Positions 1 to 6,459 of a DNA stretch of 19,274 bases are shown here, piece by piece. Both the position numbers and the translations under genes were made by a program. The stretch's first letter is position 1. Every line of letters starts with the position of its first letter. Source of the DNA: an uncultured Peptococcaceae bacterium (lineage in GTDB: Bacteria; Bacillota; Dehalobacteriia; UBA7702); assembly GCA_937919295.1 (NCBI GenBank), contig CALFRX010000260.1, forward strand, positions 1 through 19,274, in the 5' to 3' direction. The notes under the pieces were generated by a model that saw nothing but the letters and a program-made list of their open reading frames with translations, did not search any database and was not told the origin of the DNA.

Positions 1-65
1 AGGCGGTCTTGAAAACCGTTGAACCTTTGCGGGTTCCGTGGGTTCGAATCCCACCCTCTCCGCCA
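1..65 (+). tRNA. tRNA-Ser (UGA), 5' end outside window
   Basis: Partial serine tRNA. The window begins just before the anticodon arm. The anticodon loop reads CTTGAAA, giving anticodon TGA at 10-12. A long class II variable arm follows (about 17-40), then the T-arm GGTTCGAATCC and an encoded CCA at 63-65. The long variable arm with a UGA anticodon identifies serine. It is the first of three closely spaced tRNA genes on this strand, probably one transcription unit. Confidence 0.93.
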
Positions 66-111
66 AAAGACACCGATGCATTTAAAAATAGATGCATTCA
101 AAAATAAATGT

Positions 112-205
112 GGAGAGTTGGCCGAGTCGGCTGAAGGCGCTCGCCTGCTAAGCGAGTATACGCATTAAACGCGTATCGAGGGTTCGAATCCCTTGCTCTC
201 CGCCA
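112..205 (+). tRNA. tRNA-Ser (GCU)
   Basis: Complete class II tRNA. The acceptor strand GGAGAG (112-117) pairs with CTCTCC near 197-202. The anticodon loop CTGCTAA places GCT at 147-149, and a long variable arm (about 157-177) is typical of serine tRNA. The T-arm is GGTTCGAATCC and CCA is encoded at 203-205. It lies 46 bp after tRNA-Ser(UGA) and 6 bp before tRNA-Arg. Confidence 0.97.
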
Positions 206-211
206 TATCAT

Positions 212-288
212 GTGCCAGTAGCTCAGCCGGATAGAGTGCTTGACTACGAATCAAGAGGCCGGGGGTTCGAATCCCTTCTGGCACGCCA
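212..288 (+). tRNA. tRNA-Arg (ACG)
   Basis: Complete class I tRNA. Acceptor GTGCCAG (212-218) pairs with CTGGCAC (278-284). The D-arm has AGCTCAGCCGG, the anticodon loop CTACGAA gives ACG at 246-248 (wobble A normally deaminated to inosine), the T-arm is GGGTTCGAATCCC, and CCA is encoded at 286-288. A terminator-like hairpin starts at the terminal A. The 3' end of this gene is repeated twice more downstream in decaying form. Confidence 0.97.
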
Positions 289-332
289 AAGCTAAGTCCG
301 CTATACGCCAGTATAGCGGATTTAGCTTTGTT
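288..332 (+). terminator. Terminator hairpin after tRNA-Arg
   Basis: Stem 288-306 with 311-329 (19 bp, one G-T pair) closed by the 4-nt loop GCCA, then TTT-rich sequence. It sits directly at the 3' end of tRNA-Arg and probably ends the tRNA transcript. The trailing T tract is short, so it may serve mainly as a 3' processing or stop structure. Confidence 0.7.
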
Positions 333-391
333 TGCATATTCAGAGGGGATTCGAAGTTTATGCCCTTTGGGTAAATCCCTTCTGGCACGCC

Positions 392-436
392 AAAGCTAAG
401 TCCGCTATACGTCAGTATAGCGGACTTAGCTTTGTT
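392..436 (+). terminator. Second copy of the tRNA-Arg terminator hairpin
   Basis: A perfect 19-bp stem, 392-410 with 415-433, loop GTCA. It is the duplicate of the hairpin at 288-329, differing at a loop base and one stem base. The stem base change turns the G-T pair of copy 1 into a Watson-Crick pair. Confidence 0.65.
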
Positions 437-732
437 TGCATATTCAGAGGGGATTCGAAGTTTATACCACAAGGGCACAAGTGCCCCGAAGGGGTAAATT
501 CCTTCTGGCACACTCCCTGCTATGCGACAGTATCGCGAACTTATCTTTGATTTGTTTGGGATGACGTTAAATGATCGGATGCTATATTTTCCGTTGAATG
601 AGTCCATTTTAAAGGAAGCAGATGCTGCACAAAACCCTGTCTTTTTCTGACAGAGAGTTTTTTCTTTGGCTCCTGGAACATATTTTAATTCAAAGACAAT
701 AGATTATTAACAAATTCAACATATAAAAACGT

Positions 733-738
733 TATAAT
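733..738 (+). promoter_or_regulatory. -10 element of the vanZ-like gene
   Basis: A perfect TATAAT at 733-738, 32 bp before the ATG at 770. The -35 is poor: near 709-715 only AT-rich sequence is seen. The position rules out the earlier ATG at 737, which overlaps this hexamer. Confidence 0.5.
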
Positions 739-769
739 GGATGGAAACTGCAAAAAAATCGGAGATTCT

Positions 770-1267
770 ATGAGTAAAAATAACCAGACATATCTCACTG
801 CCTTCCTATTTGCCGTATATTTATTGATTCTGCTCTGGGTCATTATCTTCAAACTGAATTTTTCCATCGACGATATCCCCTATTACCGCAGCCTGAACCT
901 GATTCCATTGCAGGGCTCGGCCTACGGCCAAATCTCGGCGGAAGTGAAAAGCAACGTCTTTATCTTCATCCCCTTCGGCCTCTATCTAACCATGCTAAAG
1001 GGCAACTGGTCCTTCCTAAAAAAGACTTTTGCCATGGCCGGCGTGAGCCTAACTTTCGAAGTGACTCAGTACGTCCTCGCCATCGGCGCAGCCGACATTA
1101 CCGACGTCATCGGCAACACTCTCGGCGGAATCATCGGCATCGCTATTTATGCTGTTTTTTCCGCCGTCTTCAAAACAAAGACAAAGGCGATCCTCAACAG
1201 CCTCGCTCTGATCGTCACCCTTTCGGGGGCAGCTTTACTTTGGCTTTTATGGGTCTATCCTGGGTAA
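770..1267 (+). CDS. VanZ-family membrane protein
   Basis: A 165-residue integral membrane protein of the VanZ-like family, named after the teicoplanin-resistance accessory VanZ. Most members have no tested role. It shows the family layout: an N-terminal membrane segment (LLILLWVIIF), then the segment with SLNLIPL and the conserved N-V-F-I-F-I-P-F-G-L motif, then a helix with F-E-V-T-Q and the D-x-T-D-V-I-G-N-T-L-G-G motif, and a final hydrophobic C-terminus. Start ATG 770 has GGAG at 761-764, 5 bp upstream; the in-frame ATG at 737 lies in the promoter. It is transcribed alone, between the tRNA region and the terminator at 1304. A link to glycopeptide resistance is not implied. Confidence 0.88.
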   Translation: MSKNNQTYLTAFLFAVYLLILLWVIIFKLNFSIDDIPYYRSLNLIPLQGSAYGQISAEVKSNVFIFIPFGLYLTMLKGNWSFLKKTFAMAGVSLTFEVTQYVLAIGAADITDVIGNTLGGIIGIAIYAVFSAVFKTKTKAILNSLALIVTLSGAALLWLLWVYPG

Positions 1268-1303
1268 TAGGACAATTGCGATATGCGGTTGATCAACACA
1301 TTG

Positions 1304-1334
1304 GGACGAAACGAAAATCGTTTCGTCCTTTTTT
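1304..1334 (+). terminator. Rho-independent terminator of the vanZ-like gene
   Basis: Perfect 11-bp stem, GGACGAAACGA at 1304-1314 with its complement at 1318-1328, loop AAA, followed by six T (1329-1334). It lies 36 bp after the vanZ-like stop codon. Confidence 0.92.
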
Positions 1335-1345
1335 CGTAAAAAGCA

Positions 1346-1374
1346 CTGACAAATACATCGGAAGCCGTTATACT
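1346..1374 (+). promoter_or_regulatory. Sigma-A-type promoter of the sigma-54 activator gene
   Basis: -35 CTGACA (1346-1351) and -10 TATACT (1369-1374) with exactly 17 bp between them. The predicted start near 1381 precedes a short leader frame at 1410 and the activator gene at 1574. Confidence 0.75.
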
Positions 1375-1409
1375 AACATCATCAAATGATATAACGGGAG
1401 ACGATATAT

Positions 1410-1577
1410 ATGGGAACGGAAAACATCGCTTTAACCGACTCGACATTGACGATGGTGACTTCAGCCGGGAGGTCGTGGCGATTCTGGAGCCCATCACCCC
1501 CTACCCAAACCGCGGAAAAAGAAAGCCAAGAACATGGAAAAGAAGTAATCCGCTGCCCCAAAGGAGGCTCACCATGA
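1410..1577 (+). CDS. Short leader reading frame overlapping the activator gene
   Basis: A 55-codon frame starting at ATG 1410, with GGGAG at 1396-1400, 9 bp upstream. Its TGA at 1575-1577 overlaps the ATG of the activator (ATGA), the classical arrangement for translational coupling. The peptide (begins MGTENIALT, Ser/Pro-rich at the end) resembles nothing I know. In the next frame, the stretch 1412-1573 is also open and in phase with the activator (includes FSREVVAILEP), so this could instead be decayed or extended coding sequence. Role unknown; a regulatory leader peptide is an inference. Confidence 0.3.
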   Translation: MGTENIALTDSTLTMVTSAGRSWRFWSPSPPTQTAEKESQEHGKEVIRCPKGGSP

Positions 1578-2977
1578 CAGACCGGGAATACATTGATTTT
1601 TTAGAAACCATTTTAGATCATCTATCCGAGGCGATCTATGTCGGCGACAGCAACGGCAACATCCTCTTCATCAACAAAGAGGCGGAACGCATTGATCATA
1701 TCGCCAAAAACGAGGTTGTCGGCTGCAACGAGGAGGAGATTTTCGGCACCAAAAACAGCAGGTTGGTGGCGTCATCCGGCCAGCCCATCCGGGACGAGCG
1801 TACCTCCTATCGAATGCCCGGTGGACAGATGCGCTACATTCTACACAGTGTCTATCCCTTTATGAAAGAGGGCGCGGCCATGGGTAATTTTTCCATCTCC
1901 AAAGATATTACCAGGGAAGACAAATACATCTCCCGTATCTACGAATTGCAGCAGGAGCTGAAAGGCAAAAAAAACCACGGCAACAAGAACGGCACCCGCT
2001 ACATCTTCGAGGATATCCTCGGTAAGAGCCTGCCCCTGCTGACCGCCATCCGCCTGGCGGAGCGGGTGGCAAAATTTGACACCAACGTGATGATCTGCGG
2101 GGAAACCGGTACCGGCAAGGAAATGTTCGCCCAGGGCATTCATAATAACAGCAATCATCGGGGAGAACCTTTTGTCGGCATCAATTGCGGAGCAGTGCCG
2201 GAAAACCTACTAGAAAGCTTGCTCTTCGGCACTGAAAAAGGAGCTTTTACCGGCGCTGAGAAGACCGAAGGCCTCTTTGAAACTGCCGGCAAGGGAACCC
2301 TATTCCTCGATGAAATCGACAGTATGCCCTTATCGATGCAAGGCAAATTGCTGCGGGTACTCCAGGAAAAAACGGTGCGCCGCATCGGCGGCAAAAAGGA
2401 GATTCCCATCCGTTGCCGAATCGTTTCCGCCACCAACATCAACATCGACGAAGCCCTTTCGGAGCATAAGATTCGCAGTGATATCTATTACCGGCTGACC
2501 TCGGTTTCCATCCAGATTCCCCCTTTGCGCCAGCGCAAAAACGATATTCTGCTCCTGGCCGAAGAATTCATCGACCGCTTTCAGGATATCTTCGGTACTC
2601 ACGTGGAAAACCTTTCCGCCGAGGTCAAGGAGGTTTTCCTGGCCTATCCCTGGCCCGGCAATGTCCGTGAATTGGAGCATGTCATTGAAAGCGCCATGCT
2701 GGTGATCACCGAAAGTGAGCATGAGCTGGGTCTACGTCACATTCCCGAAAAGCTCTTCCGAGACCGCCGCATCGACGATACCAACGGTAAGGGTCTGGTG
2801 GACAAAAGAAAAAAGCTGGATCTGACCAGTGCCACAAAAGAATTTGAAAGAAAGCTCATCATGGATTGTCTCAGGGAAAACAAGGGCAATATCACCGCCA
2901 CCGCCCAATGTCTGAACATTCACAGGAACGCCCTCTACCGAAAAATGGCGAAATTAAACATCGCAAAAACAATTTGA
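1574..2977 (+). CDS. PAS-domain sigma-54-dependent transcriptional activator
   Basis: A 467-residue bacterial enhancer-binding protein. Residues about 5-118 form a PAS sensor domain (LSEAIYVGDSNGNILFIN), probably ligand- or redox-sensing. Residues about 145-385 form the AAA+ domain, with Walker A GETGTGKE (176-183), the sigma-54-contacting loop GAFTGA (223-228), Walker B GTLFLDEID (241-249) and the R-finger region RSDIYYRL. Residues about 437-460 form a Fis-type helix-turn-helix (NITATAQCLNIHRNALYRKM). Start ATG 1574 has AAGGAGG at 1561-1567, 6 bp upstream. It lies just upstream of a matching sigma-54 promoter, so it almost certainly activates the MFS-mttB operon. The inducer bound by PAS is unknown; the operon's methylated amine or a product is the natural guess. 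Confidence 0.95.
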   Translation: MTDREYIDFLETILDHLSEAIYVGDSNGNILFINKEAERIDHIAKNEVVGCNEEEIFGTKNSRLVASSGQPIRDERTSYRMPGGQMRYILHSVYPFMKEGAAMGNFSISKDITREDKYISRIYELQQELKGKKNHGNKNGTRYIFEDILGKSLPLLTAIRLAERVAKFDTNVMICGETGTGKEMFAQGIHNNSNHRGEPFVGINCGAVPENLLESLLFGTEKGAFTGAEKTEGLFETAGKGTLFLDEIDSMPLSMQGKLLRVLQEKTVRRIGGKKEIPIRCRIVSATNINIDEALSEHKIRSDIYYRLTSVSIQIPPLRQRKNDILLLAEEFIDRFQDIFGTHVENLSAEVKEVFLAYPWPGNVRELEHVIESAMLVITESEHELGLRHIPEKLFRDRRIDDTNGKGLVDKRKKLDLTSATKEFERKLIMDCLRENKGNITATAQCLNIHRNALYRKMAKLNIAKTI

Positions 2978-2989
2978 CCAGGAAATCGC

Positions 2990-3034
2990 AACAAAAACGA
3001 ACACACATCCGATAATCACGTAACAAAAACGAAC
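2990..3034 (+). promoter_or_regulatory. Direct repeats, candidate activator binding sites
   Basis: AACAAAAACGAAC occurs exactly at 2990-3002 and again at 3022-3034, with starts 32 bp apart (about three helical turns). A partial copy, CGAACAAAAG, lies at 3061-3070. The repeats sit about 170-215 bp upstream of the -24/-12 promoter, the usual distance for enhancer-binding protein sites. Assignment to the upstream activator is inferred from position only. Confidence 0.45.
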
Positions 3035-3171
3035 GAAACCATAAAATAGTGTCACTTATTCGAACAAAAGGCAGGTTTTTTTCAGTGGATGTCTCCGTAA
3101 AACAAAGATTTCAACGCCGTTATATTTAAAAGCGACGCGGAAAAACACCTGCACCGAGCCGAAAACAGCAG

Positions 3172-3198
3172 AAAACCATGGATTTACCATGGTTTTTT
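3172..3198 (+). terminator. Terminator between activator gene and sigma-54 promoter
   Basis: Perfect 10-bp stem AAAACCATGG (3172-3181) with 3187-3196, loop ATTTA, with the T run continuing to 3198. It ends transcripts from the activator gene just 5 bp before the -24 element, insulating the downstream operon. Confidence 0.82.
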
Positions 3199-3203
3199 CT
3201 TTT

Positions 3204-3219
3204 TGGTCCGAAACTTGCA
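3204..3219 (+). promoter_or_regulatory. Sigma-54 (-24/-12) promoter of the MFS-mttB operon
   Basis: TGGTCCGAAACTTGCA at 3204-3219 against the consensus TGGCACRNNNNTTGCW. The invariant GG (3205-3206) and GC (3217-3218) are present with the required 10-bp spacing, and the TTGC block is perfect. The start of transcription would fall near 3230, and the MFS gene starts at 3269. A sigma-54 activator gene directly upstream makes the call strong. Confidence 0.88.
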
Positions 3220-3268
3220 ATAGATAAAAGCGATCGATCAAAAATCAAACTTCAAGGAGTTGAAAAGA

Positions 3269-4525
3269 ATGGGAAAACATCAACGCTATTTTGTCTTATT
3301 GGTTTTATCCATCGGTGCTGTCGCCCTCTACTTCCTCCCCTATCTGCGCTGGAGCTTCTATGACAGCCTCGTTGCTGCCGTGAACCTCTCCAACGCCCAG
3401 TTCGCCGCCACCATGAGCATCTATGGCGTCACCGCCATGATCTTCTACGCCCCCGGCGGCTACCTCGCCGACAAGCTCTCTCCTCGTAAAATGCTGGCCT
3501 TCGCCTACACAGCCACCGGCGCCTTGGGCCTTTGGTACGCCACCTACCCCGGATTCATCGCCCAAATGATCATCTTCGCCCTCTGGGGCGGCATCGGCAC
3601 CGCCTTCTTTTGGTCTGCCATGCTCAGAGTCACCAATAACCTCGGTTCCCAAGAGGAACAGGGAAGAATGTTCGGCCTCCTCGAAGGCGGACGCGGCATC
3701 GTCAACGTCATCGTGGCTTTTGTCGCCCTCTACTTCTTCAGTAAGCTCGGCGAGTCTGTTAGCAGCGTCACCGCTATCATCATCGGCACCTGTGTCCTCT
3801 GCTTCCTCTCCTCGATCCTGATTTGGTTCACCGTCCCGGACAAATTGGACAGTACCGGCGGTGACAAGATCCATTTAAGGGATGTAGGTAAGGTTCTTAA
3901 GATCCCCGCGGTATGGATCATTGCCGTTATCGTCCTTTCCTGTTACAGCGTTTACATCGGCAGCACCTACCTAACGCCCTACATGACCGAGGTCTTAGGG
4001 GTCAGCGCCACGGTGGCGGCGGCCATTGCCATTATGCGTACTTACGTCTTGCAGTTTCTGGCTGCTCCCACCGGGGGTTTCCTGGCCGATAAGATCGGTT
4101 CGATTTCCTTTGTGATCGCCTGCTGCTTCGTGCTGATTGCCGTCGCTCTGGCAGCCTTCACCTTTTTACCGGCCACTTCCGGGATGATCGTGGTGTCCGT
4201 AATCATGATGGTATTATTCAGCATTGGCATCTTTGCCATGCGGGGAATCTACTTTGCCCCCATTGATGAATGCAAGGTTCCAAAATCCATGGTGGGCACC
4301 GCCATCGGTGTGATTTCCGTGATCGGCTTTTTCCCCGACGTCTACATGAATGCCATCGTTGGCAACTTGATGGACGCTTATCCCGGCGTGACCGGGTATA
4401 AGTATGTCTTCTTCGTCATGCTGGCTTTCTCCGTGCTCGGCCTGATCGCCGCCATTGTCCTAAACCACAAGATCAAAAAAGAAAAAATCATAGACGCTAA
4501 AACAGCAGATGCAGTTACAGAATAA
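3269..4525 (+). CDS. MFS transporter, probable methylated-amine uptake
   Basis: A 418-residue major facilitator superfamily permease with about 12 hydrophobic segments. Family motif A is visible after TM2 as GGYLADKLSPRK (63-74) and again, weaker, in the second half as GGFLADKIGS, showing the 6+6 duplication. The C-terminus is charged and cytoplasmic (KIKKEKIIDAK). Start ATG 3269 has AAGGAG at 3254-3259, 9 bp upstream; the TTG at 3260 would be too close to it. It is first in the sigma-54 operon and 33 bp ahead of the MttB-like gene, with no terminator between, so it most likely imports that enzyme's substrate. The substrate cannot be read from sequence; betaine- or carnitine-like compounds are candidates, though BCCT or ABC carriers more often fill this role. 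Confidence 0.9.
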   Translation: MGKHQRYFVLLVLSIGAVALYFLPYLRWSFYDSLVAAVNLSNAQFAATMSIYGVTAMIFYAPGGYLADKLSPRKMLAFAYTATGALGLWYATYPGFIAQMIIFALWGGIGTAFFWSAMLRVTNNLGSQEEQGRMFGLLEGGRGIVNVIVAFVALYFFSKLGESVSSVTAIIIGTCVLCFLSSILIWFTVPDKLDSTGGDKIHLRDVGKVLKIPAVWIIAVIVLSCYSVYIGSTYLTPYMTEVLGVSATVAAAIAIMRTYVLQFLAAPTGGFLADKIGSISFVIACCFVLIAVALAAFTFLPATSGMIVVSVIMMVLFSIGIFAMRGIYFAPIDECKVPKSMVGTAIGVISVIGFFPDVYMNAIVGNLMDAYPGVTGYKYVFFVMLAFSVLGLIAAIVLNHKIKKEKIIDAKTADAVTE

Positions 4526-4558
4526 ATTAACATTTTTACAATGACAAGGAGATTTTAC

Positions 4559-5989
4559 ATGATTAGTCAATTGGATTTTAGATTATTAACCGAAGCAAAA
4601 ATGGATCAAATTATTGATGGCGGATATCAACTGATGGAGCAAATCGGCATGGATATCCACTTTGCGGAAGCCCGGGATTTATTGGGGGCGGCAGGCTGCA
4701 CTGTTAACGGTATTCGTGTAAAAATTCCCCGGGAGCTCACAAAAAAGGCACTTGCCCTAACGCCTTCCGGGATTCAGATTTATGACCGCAACGGTAAGGA
4801 AGCCATGCTTTTAGAAGGTCACAACAGCTATTTTGGCGGCGGCCCTACCTGCCCCTATTTCTTTGACGCAGAAACTGGCGAGCGTCGCCTCGCAAAGAAA
4901 AGCGATGCGGCCGCCTCGGCAAAAGTGACAGACGCTCTTCCCAACATCGACTACGCCATGTCCCTCTGCATGATCGGGGATAAAACGAAGGTCTTAGCCG
5001 ACCTCCATGAAATCGACGCCATGCTCAGGAATACAACCAAACCCATTGCTGGCTGGGCCTTTAATAAACAAAACATGGAGGATATCTTCCATATTTGCGA
5101 AGCTGTCGCCGGCGGTAAAGAACAACTGAGACAAAAACCGTTTTTGATCGTTTATTCCGAACCGACCACCCCCTTGGTTCATAGCCAAGAAGCTTTAGAG
5201 AAGCTATTGATCGCAGCGGAATACGGCGTTCCCTGCATTTATACGCCGGGGATGATTTTTGGTGGCACCGCACCGGCCACCATCGCTGGCGCTTTGGCAG
5301 TCGGTCTGGCCGATACTTTTACCGGGCTTGTCCTTAGTCAATTGGCATTCCCCGGCGCGCCTTTCCTCGGTGGCACTTCCGGGACACCCATGGATATGAA
5401 GACGATGCAAACGCCTTATGGCGCCCCGGAAACCAGCCTGATCTTAGGCGCCTCCAATGAAATTATGCGTTACCTCGGTATTCCTTCTTTCGATATGACC
5501 GGATCCACAGAATCGAAAAAAATTGACGCCCAAGCCGGCATCGAAGTCTCCATGGAAGCCATGATCAGCTTATTGACCGGGGGTAACTTAATTCATGACT
5601 GCGGTTTCATGGATATCGGCATGACCGGTTCCGTGGACCATCTCGTTCTATGTGATGAAATCATCAGCATGGCAAAACGCTATTGTAAGAGTTTCGAAGT
5701 ATCCGACGAAACTATTTGCGTCGACACCATTGCAGAAGTCGGACCCGGTGGCAACTTCCTTAAGGCGGAGCATACTTTCAGACATTTCCGCACTGAATTT
5801 TGGCAGCCCACCATCATGGAACGCAGGGCCTATGACTCTTGGAAAGCCGATGGCGGCAAAGATACGGCCCAACGCGTTCATGAAAAACTGACGGATATTT
5901 TGGAAAACCACAAGGTAGAACCCCTTAGTGATGAAGTGACCGCAAAAATCGACACGATCATTGCCGCAGCGGAAAAAAGAGTCAATTAG
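4559..5989 (+). CDS. MttB-family (trimethylamine methyltransferase-like) corrinoid methyltransferase
   Basis: A 476-residue protein of the MttB superfamily, whose members move a methyl group from a quaternary or tertiary amine to a cognate corrinoid protein. Family blocks seen: HFAEARDLLGAAGC near the N-terminus, the Gly-rich GGGPTCPYF (93-101), YGAPETSLILGASNEIMRYLGIP (287-309) in which family members align well, GSTESKKIDAQAG (315-327), and a C-terminal FLKAEHTFRHFRTEFW. The frame has no internal TAG, so it is not a pyrrolysine enzyme. It belongs with the non-Pyl members such as glycine betaine MtgB or the Eubacterium MtpB/MtcB proteins, and trimethylamine is unlikely to be its substrate. 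Start ATG 4559 has AAGGAG at 4546-4551. It is second in the sigma-54 operon. No corrinoid protein or corrinoid:THF methyltransferase is in the window. Confidence 0.93.
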   Translation: MISQLDFRLLTEAKMDQIIDGGYQLMEQIGMDIHFAEARDLLGAAGCTVNGIRVKIPRELTKKALALTPSGIQIYDRNGKEAMLLEGHNSYFGGGPTCPYFFDAETGERRLAKKSDAAASAKVTDALPNIDYAMSLCMIGDKTKVLADLHEIDAMLRNTTKPIAGWAFNKQNMEDIFHICEAVAGGKEQLRQKPFLIVYSEPTTPLVHSQEALEKLLIAAEYGVPCIYTPGMIFGGTAPATIAGALAVGLADTFTGLVLSQLAFPGAPFLGGTSGTPMDMKTMQTPYGAPETSLILGASNEIMRYLGIPSFDMTGSTESKKIDAQAGIEVSMEAMISLLTGGNLIHDCGFMDIGMTGSVDHLVLCDEIISMAKRYCKSFEVSDETICVDTIAEVGPGGNFLKAEHTFRHFRTEFWQPTIMERRAYDSWKADGGKDTAQRVHEKLTDILENHKVEPLSDEVTAKIDTIIAAAEKRVN

Positions 5990-6029
5990 TTTTCAGCGAT
6001 TCACATACAAAATCCACTCTCCATAATTG

Positions 6030-6081
6030 AAAAAGGATGTGTCGCAAATCGCTTTTGAACGTAATGCGGCACTCCTTTTTT
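6030..6081. terminator. Terminator after the MttB-like gene
   Basis: Long stem, 6030-6046 with 6065-6081 (AAAAAGGA-GTG-CGCA paired with TGCG-CAC-TCCTTTTT, one bulged T and one G-T pair). The arms end in A5 and T6, so it could work in both directions. It closes the MFS-mttB operon. Confidence 0.85.
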
Positions 6082-6083
6082 AT

Positions 6084-6112
6084 TTGATAAATAATTGTTA
6101 ATCTCCTATTAC
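6084..6112 (+). promoter_or_regulatory. Sigma-A-type promoter before the truncated MFS and hydantoinase genes
   Basis: -35 TTGATA (6084-6089) and -10 TATTAC (6107-6112), spacing 17 bp. It lies directly after the terminator and 41 bp before the ATG at 6154. No -24/-12 motif was seen here, so this unit is probably not under the same direct control as the mttB operon. Confidence 0.55.
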
Positions 6113-6153
6113 GGAATAGAAGACGGGTAAAATATAAGGGGGAAATCATCCGT

Positions 6154-6459
6154 ATGTCTTCATTTGTTGAACAATCCGAATTCACCCCGTTTTTAAAGAA
6201 AATGACCCTTTTCGCCAGCGGAGGCGTTTTTTGGGATGGATATATCCTCGTCATCATCGGAATCGCTTTGGTTCAATTGGATCCCATCTTAGGTCTTGAT
6301 AGTCTTTGGTCCGGTCTTCCCGGGGCGGCGTCTCTGGTGGGGATCTTGATCGGCGGTTTGGTTTTTGGCTATGTTACCGAAAATACAAAAGAAGGAGACT
6401 CAAAACTATGGCAATTGTATTGGGAATTGATACCGGCGGTACTTATACCGACGGCGTAA
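6154..6459 (+). pseudogene. Truncated MFS transporter (N-terminal ~75 residues only)
   Basis: Start ATG 6154 with AAGGGGG at 6136-6142. The frame gives the N-terminus of a metabolite:proton symporter-type MFS protein: TLFASGGVFWDGYILVIIG as TM1, then a second segment ending LIGGLVFGYVTE, exactly where motif A (G-x-x-x-D-R-x-G-R) should follow. From about 6381 the frame instead reads NTKEGDSKLWQ, the ribosome binding site and 5' end of the hydantoinase gene in another frame, and it stops at 6459. About 350 residues are missing. A deletion has apparently fused the transporter's promoter and 5' end to the next gene. The remaining 101-codon frame overlaps the hydantoinase start by 52 nt. Confidence 0.82.

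Larger units (their letters stand above)
271..550 (+). repeat. Tandem degenerate copies of tRNA-Arg tail plus hairpin
   Basis: Three direct copies. Copy 1 starts at 271 (the 3' end of tRNA-Arg), copy 2 at 375 (period 104) and copy 3 at 498 (period 123). Each starts with ATYCCTTCTGGCAC and continues into the hairpin. Copies 1 and 2 also share a stretch of about 34 bp (328-361 and 432-465) containing GGGGATTCGAAG. Copy 3 is strongly decayed: the hairpin arms no longer pair well. The extra length between copies 2 and 3 includes a small GGGC/GCCC hairpin at 473-486. Tail copies of a tRNA gene can come from slippage or from past integration at a tRNA attachment site; no integrase is visible here. 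Confidence 0.85.
289..769. other. Region without a confident gene
   Basis: After the tRNA tail repeats (to about 550) nothing firm is visible until the vanZ-like promoter. A 42-codon ATG frame runs 522-650 (begins MRQYRELIF, ends AAQNPVFF) but has no ribosome binding site, and its start lies inside the decayed third repeat, so it is not called. A long minus-strand frame at 251-607 merely reflects the repeats. Confidence 0.6.

Noticed and set aside
251..607. 118-codon minus-strand frame across the tRNA-Arg tail repeats
   Set aside because: It is the complement of the tRNA and its repeats; the repetitive peptide mirrors the DNA repeats and no ribosome binding site is present.
522..650. 42-codon plus-strand frame beginning MRQYRELIF
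   Set aside because: Protein-like in feel, but it starts inside the decayed third repeat, lacks a ribosome binding site, and resembles nothing known.
1475..1573. Longer activator start at GTG 1475
   Set aside because: Its GGGAGG is only 2 bp away, while ATG 1574 has AAGGAGG at 6 bp and begins where the PAS domain's first helix is expected.
3305..3874. 189-codon minus-strand frame opposite the MFS transporter
   Set aside because: Low-complexity Gly/Glu/Asp/Val composition typical of the antisense of a membrane protein gene; no start signals.
4559..5989. Pyrrolysine-containing MttB
   Set aside because: The reading frame runs unbroken to its stop with no in-frame amber codon, so no Pyl residue is encoded.
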